Part shown: positions 60,219 to 64,000 of the stretch, one piece after another | How the letters are laid out: every line of letters begins with the position of its first letter | Position numbering within the stretch: the first letter of the stretch is position 1 | Assembly (NCBI GenBank): GCA_023055505.1 | Contig: JALIRH010000007.1 | Coordinates: 11,721,773-11,785,772, forward strand | Reading direction: 5' to 3' | DNA: 64,000 nt | From: Callipepla californica brunnescens | Taxonomy: Eukaryota > Chordata > Aves > Galliformes > Odontophoridae | Notes under the pieces: model-generated | What the model was told of the DNA's origin: nothing | Databases searched by the model: none | Seen by the model: only the letters and a program-made list of their open reading frames with translations | Made by a program: the position numbers and the translations under genes

Positions 60219-62484
60219 GAAATTTCCTGGTCTTTTAGTGCCGAATACACTGAACCTAGACCTGCATTGTAAAACCTCAGTGCAAAAATAGGCCAATACT
60301 TATTCTCGGGAATGTAACGCAATATCAGGGCCCAACATACATTTTTTCTCTAGCTACAGAAGATTAAGATCCTCACATTTAGGAAGAATCTCTCAGTCAA
60401 AGAATGTATGGTTCTGTGTAGTCCTACAAGGCTGAGGTACAACGCTTGCGTACCTGACTGAAACCTTTCTTACATCTGCTCCTGTGGTCTATAAGGGACA
60501 TAATTTAGAAGGCAGGATGCAAAATAATCCTGCAAACAGCACTACTCTTCTATGCTATTTTACAAGAGAAGAATTCTTTCCTGATAACAAGGCTCAGTGT
60601 CTTGAGTTATACTTGCATGTGTAATTTTGTGCTTCATTGCCCTTAATGTGCACTTACAAAGTATTATTTTTGAACACAGCTATAACTAATTGGAACACCA
60701 ACTACTGAGTTTATCACCTATTGGACATGGATTTCTGTCTTATCCTTAGACAAATGTATATGGAAAGCTTTGCTCACTGCATTGCATATTACAGCTTATT
60801 CCCCAAATGTACAATACATAATTCAGCAGAGTCTGGTGTAGTTGTCAGCTTTTCCTTAGAAAGAAACCAGCTGTTTAGAAGGCTGAGGCAATAAAGTAAT
60901 TCTGGAAAACTTCCCTTCATGGATTTGTACGGCTCCTCTCAGCTCATATTACCAAGACAGATAAAAAAAGAAATTTACAGAAAAAGGATGAAATCTGGAC
61001 TTAAAGCCACTGAGGATAGCAAAATTTCCTTTGATTTCTATGGAGACAAGATTTTACTGAAGTTCTGTGGAACATCTGTATTTCTGACAATGGAGTCACC
61101 TTTTGCATATGGCTAAAAGGGATACATGATACTGAGCGCTGAGGGCTTCTGCCTGTACTGATTTTCTCCACTCACTGGCATGGTTATAATTGTAAAACAG
61201 AGGAGAAAGAGAGCAGCCTAGTGCTTAGGTTACAATTTTGTGTCTAGGGCAATTCCTGTTTTCTCAAGGACCCCTTTGTGATATTGAGTGAGTCACTCAG
61301 ATGCAGACCTATCAGGCATTTCATACATCCACAACATTTACACTCAGGAGTCATTTGCGGTACATCTGCATTTCCTTACCAGCAAGGAGGTCCTGATTCC
61401 CTGAACCATCAGGGTGTCTCCTGTCTGTATAGCTCAATGACCTTACCTTGTGAAAAGGTCATAGGGTATGAATTATGCAATGTGGCATAATAATGACACA
61501 ATTTTTTCTTTGGTGGCTATAGCACAACACTTTTGTGTCTCTTTCCCAGGTCACATAATCTTCTGCATTTTTGTCATGTCATAATATGTCATGGTGCAAT
61601 GGCTCATGATTTCATTGCATGCTGGGACTTCCTGTATGTCACACAGGCCAAAAGTCTTCAGTGCCACCTTTGTACTTTAGGACAAACACTCTCTACTGCT
61701 GCTTCTCCATAGTGTTCACTATCGAAGCCTCCATGTATAGGAGCAGGCAAGACTAGAAAATTAGGATGAATCTTGCCATCTTGGAACACAGTGCACACAG
61801 AGATGTAGGAATAGATAGATATTTTTGGGGATAATTCCTCACATTTGCTATACAACACTAGCAAAGCACAGACATAAGAACACTGCTTTAATCCTCATGG
61901 TCATGAAATCAGCTGCTGACCACAACATACACAAACATGACAAATTAGATATAAACAAGCCCTTCTGAAATTCCCCTCACAGAGGTGAGATCTAAAATAT
62001 TGATAGACTTATCTAAAATTCCTGCTCCATAAAAAGTACAGAAATATTAACTAGGTATCTCCCGAGTCCTACTCTCACATCTCCCTATTATAAAATAACA
62101 CACAGATAAAGTGTAAATTAGTTCTCCCAATCCTCACTGCCATTAAAAAATAAATACATGAATTCACATCTCTCTTCTCTCGCACACCTATGCAGTAAAC
62201 TGTGATAACTCTCTACAGCATCTGTCACTCTTGTATACCCAGTCTTTTTCACCCATAACATCTGTGGGGTTACAACAGGATCAAGCATGAAAAATGAAAA
62301 GCCTATATAAGGGCAAAAAATTAAATTCCCTAAGCAGGCAGCCAGTGCCTTTCAGCAACTGTTCCCCTTTTCTATCTTTGTAACCTAGATATGAGACAAA
62401 CTGTGACCTTTTCTCCATGCCGTGCCATGGTACAAACTATGAGAGAGAAAAACGTGAGAACCCCAACCTCTTAAGTTTATTCCA

Positions 62485-63325
62485 CTGGACCTAGTACTGA
62501 TCACTGGGGAACACCACTAGTTACAATCCTTTAACTACACTCTGCACTGCTGATCACAGCCCTCTGAGCTTTCCAGTCAGAGTTCTCAATCCATCTTACT
62601 ATCCACTCAACCATCCCACACTTCCTAAGCTCCATTACAATGATATTGTGGGAGACAGTGTCAAAAGCCTAACTGAAGTAAAGGTGCACAACATCTACCA
62701 CTTGCACCCCATCTACCCGGCTAATGATGACATCATAGAAGGCTACCAAGTTAGTTGAGCATGATTTCCCCTTGGTGTATCCATGTTGACTATTCCCAAC
62801 AATTGCCTCCTCTACTTGCTTTGAGATGACATCCAGAATAAGTTGTTCAATCACCTTCCCAGGGTCAGATGTGAGACTGACAGGCCTGCAGTTGTTCAGA
62901 TCCTGCTTCTTGCCCTTTATGAAGACATAAATGACACTGACTATTCTTCAGACTTCAGGCATCTCTCCTGTTCTCCATCACCTTTCAAAGAGGATAGAGA
63001 ATGGTTTGACAATTGCTTCTGCCAACTCCCTTAGCATTTCTGGACATATCCCATCCAGGCCCACAGAATTGCATGCATCAAGTTTCCCTAGATAATCTCT
63101 GACTGAATCCCTCTGTATCATGGGGATGTTTTCCCTTCCCCAGGCTCTCCCTTATCTCTAAGATCCTTCCAAAGAGATGGCTTTAGAAGTAAAAAGTGAA
63201 GCAAAGAAGTTGTACAGTACACCCACCTTCTCAGTCCCTTGTTACCAGAGCAACCACCTCATTCAGCAGCAGACCCACATTTTCACAGTCTTTCTTTCTC
63301 AGCAGTAAATATGTCAGCAGACATA
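62485..63325 (-). mobile_element. Old CR1 LINE fragment with RT palm-side sequence (CR1-L/X-like)
   Basis: Read on the minus strand, an 840-bp segment follows CR1 reverse transcriptase. From about 62850 downwards it gives EQLILDVISKQVEEAIVGNS, then QHGYTKGKSCSTNLVAFYDV and VQVVDVVHLYFS. These match the RT stretch containing the Q-x-GF-x-GKSC-x-TNL and VDVVYLDFS motifs. In the last motif the expected catalytic Asp (LDFS) reads Tyr (LYFS). Further upstream on the minus strand (63000-63325) lies the RT N-terminal/linker segment, including 'aaccacctcattcagcagca'. Neither 5' nor 3' element end is present. Its wording differs from the younger CR1 tails and fits an older CR1 lineage. Confidence 0.85.
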
Positions 63326-63896
63326 CATAGAAAATATCTGAGAAATTACTAACAGTGAGAACAGCGGTAACAGTGAGATCAGCACCAAAAGTCACACAGG
63401 ATATTGCAGTGTTGTCTGTACCCTGCATCCCTGAAGAGTTACCTGCTTTTGATCAGCTGTAAAACTTCGAAACTTTATGTATGGGTACCTTAGTTAGATT
63501 ATTTATTTGACATTTCCATGAGGACCGCTTAAGGAAGGTCACTGCAATTTGTCAGTGGCACTGGATATATTGATGATAAAAATATTACCTGATTGAAAGA
63601 CCCTCTAGCCATTTCTGGAGATTATGTCTAAGGAAAAGAGCTCATGGAGGGGATTTGGAGGAGGAGATCTTGACTTTATCTATCTTCCCTTACCTGAGGA
63701 CTGAGTAAACTGAGATAGTAAAAAGTTTCCTGGCAAGAAGCCATGACTCCCAACCAGTGGGACGAGGAGCAGAGGGGATCCACTGTCATTATTCTCAGGA
63801 ATCAAGCAAGATGGCATAATACAGGCACATGCTGAGGTGTTCCAGATCAATAATTAATACTGTTTGTCATAGATGCAGCCTTTCTTTTCTTAAATT
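63326..63896. other. Unique sequence, no gene supported
   Basis: No gene or repeat is recognised between the two CR1 fragments. Confidence 0.55.
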
Positions 63897-64000
63897 TACA
63901 ATCACAGAGGTTGGAAGGGACCTCAGGAGATCATCAAATCCCCCTGTAAAGCAGGTACTCTACACTAGGTCACACAGGTAGGCATCCACACAGATCTCAA
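63897..64000 (-). mobile_element. CR1 LINE 3' end, continues past the window
   Basis: 'acaatcacagaggttggaag', 'ggacctcaggagatcatcaa' and 'gtaaagcaggtactctacac' are the reverse complement of a CR1 3' UTR. The element runs off the right edge of the window, so its length and any ORF2 remnant cannot be seen. Confidence 0.9.

Larger units (their letters stand above)
58533..62484. other. CR1-poor unique block, right part
   Basis: No gene is recognised. It begins with a (TA)7 run (58533-58546). A-rich and (AAC)n sequence lies at 59040-59077 and a 22-base T run at 60197-60218. The 146-codon minus frame at 59856-60296 reads through that T run as a lysine string and has no domain. 59680-59830 contains several TTAAT/ATTAAC cores. 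Confidence 0.5.

Noticed and set aside
59856..60296. 146-codon open frame (minus)
   Set aside because: Reads through a 22-base homopolymer as polylysine. No domain and no gene context.
62380..62484. Possible extension of the old CR1 fragment to the left
   Set aside because: Wording no longer follows CR1 RT, so the boundary was left at about 62485.

Overview
This window looks like non-coding DNA from a bird nuclear genome. The main evidence is repeats. At least a dozen fragments of CR1 retrotransposons are present, several ending in the avian-type 3' signature (short ATTCTATG or ATTCTGTG units after a 'ggtcctttccaac'-like block). There is also one internally deleted mariner element resembling the Galluhop/Mariner1 family of chicken, and one solo LTR like those of bird endogenous retroviruses. 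The repeat mix resembles galliform birds, but naming a species would be guesswork. The sequence is AT-rich, with many homopolymer A/T runs and almost no CpG-dense stretch. I found no exon, tRNA, rRNA or other cellular gene I can support. All long open frames are either antisense to, or inside, transposon fragments, or lack any recognisable domain. The window is therefore intergenic, or lies inside a very large intron.

Layout: 1-7.1 kb is unique AT-rich sequence. 7.1-8.1 kb is a long minus-strand CR1 with broken reverse-transcriptase coding sequence. 8.1-20 kb is mostly unique, with CR1 3' ends at 11.3-11.6 kb and 17.5-17.9 kb. 20.0-20.65 kb is a long plus-strand CR1 tail. 20.65-24.6 kb is unique, followed by a CR1 tail (24.6-24.7 kb), a 26-bp near-perfect palindrome (25.14 kb) and the mariner element (25.34-25.92 kb). 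26.8-28.9 kb is a CR1 composite: a rarely retained ORF1 (SGNH-esterase) region, an inverted CR1 3' end, then a plus-strand reverse-transcriptase segment. 30.8-31.1 kb holds two CR1 pieces joined out of normal order. 35.3-36.0 kb is another long CR1 tail. 36.0-47.85 kb is free of recognised CR1. 48.86-49.40 kb is the solo LTR with a perfect 5-bp target-site duplication. Short CR1 3' ends lie at 47.85-47.99 and 52.35-52.42 kb. 52.4-62.5 kb is again CR1-poor. An old CR1 reverse-transcriptase fragment (62.5-63.3 kb) and a CR1 3' end running off the window (63.9-64.0 kb) close it.

No genes work together here. The only functional possibilities I can raise are candidate regulatory blocks in the unique DNA: a POU4F-like site at 15.4 kb, paired octamer motifs at 21.9-22.0 kb, a homeodomain-rich block at 44.1 kb and a full CRE palindrome at 50.56 kb. 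These rest on motif reading and await a conservation test. I did not find a convincing undescribed biological system.
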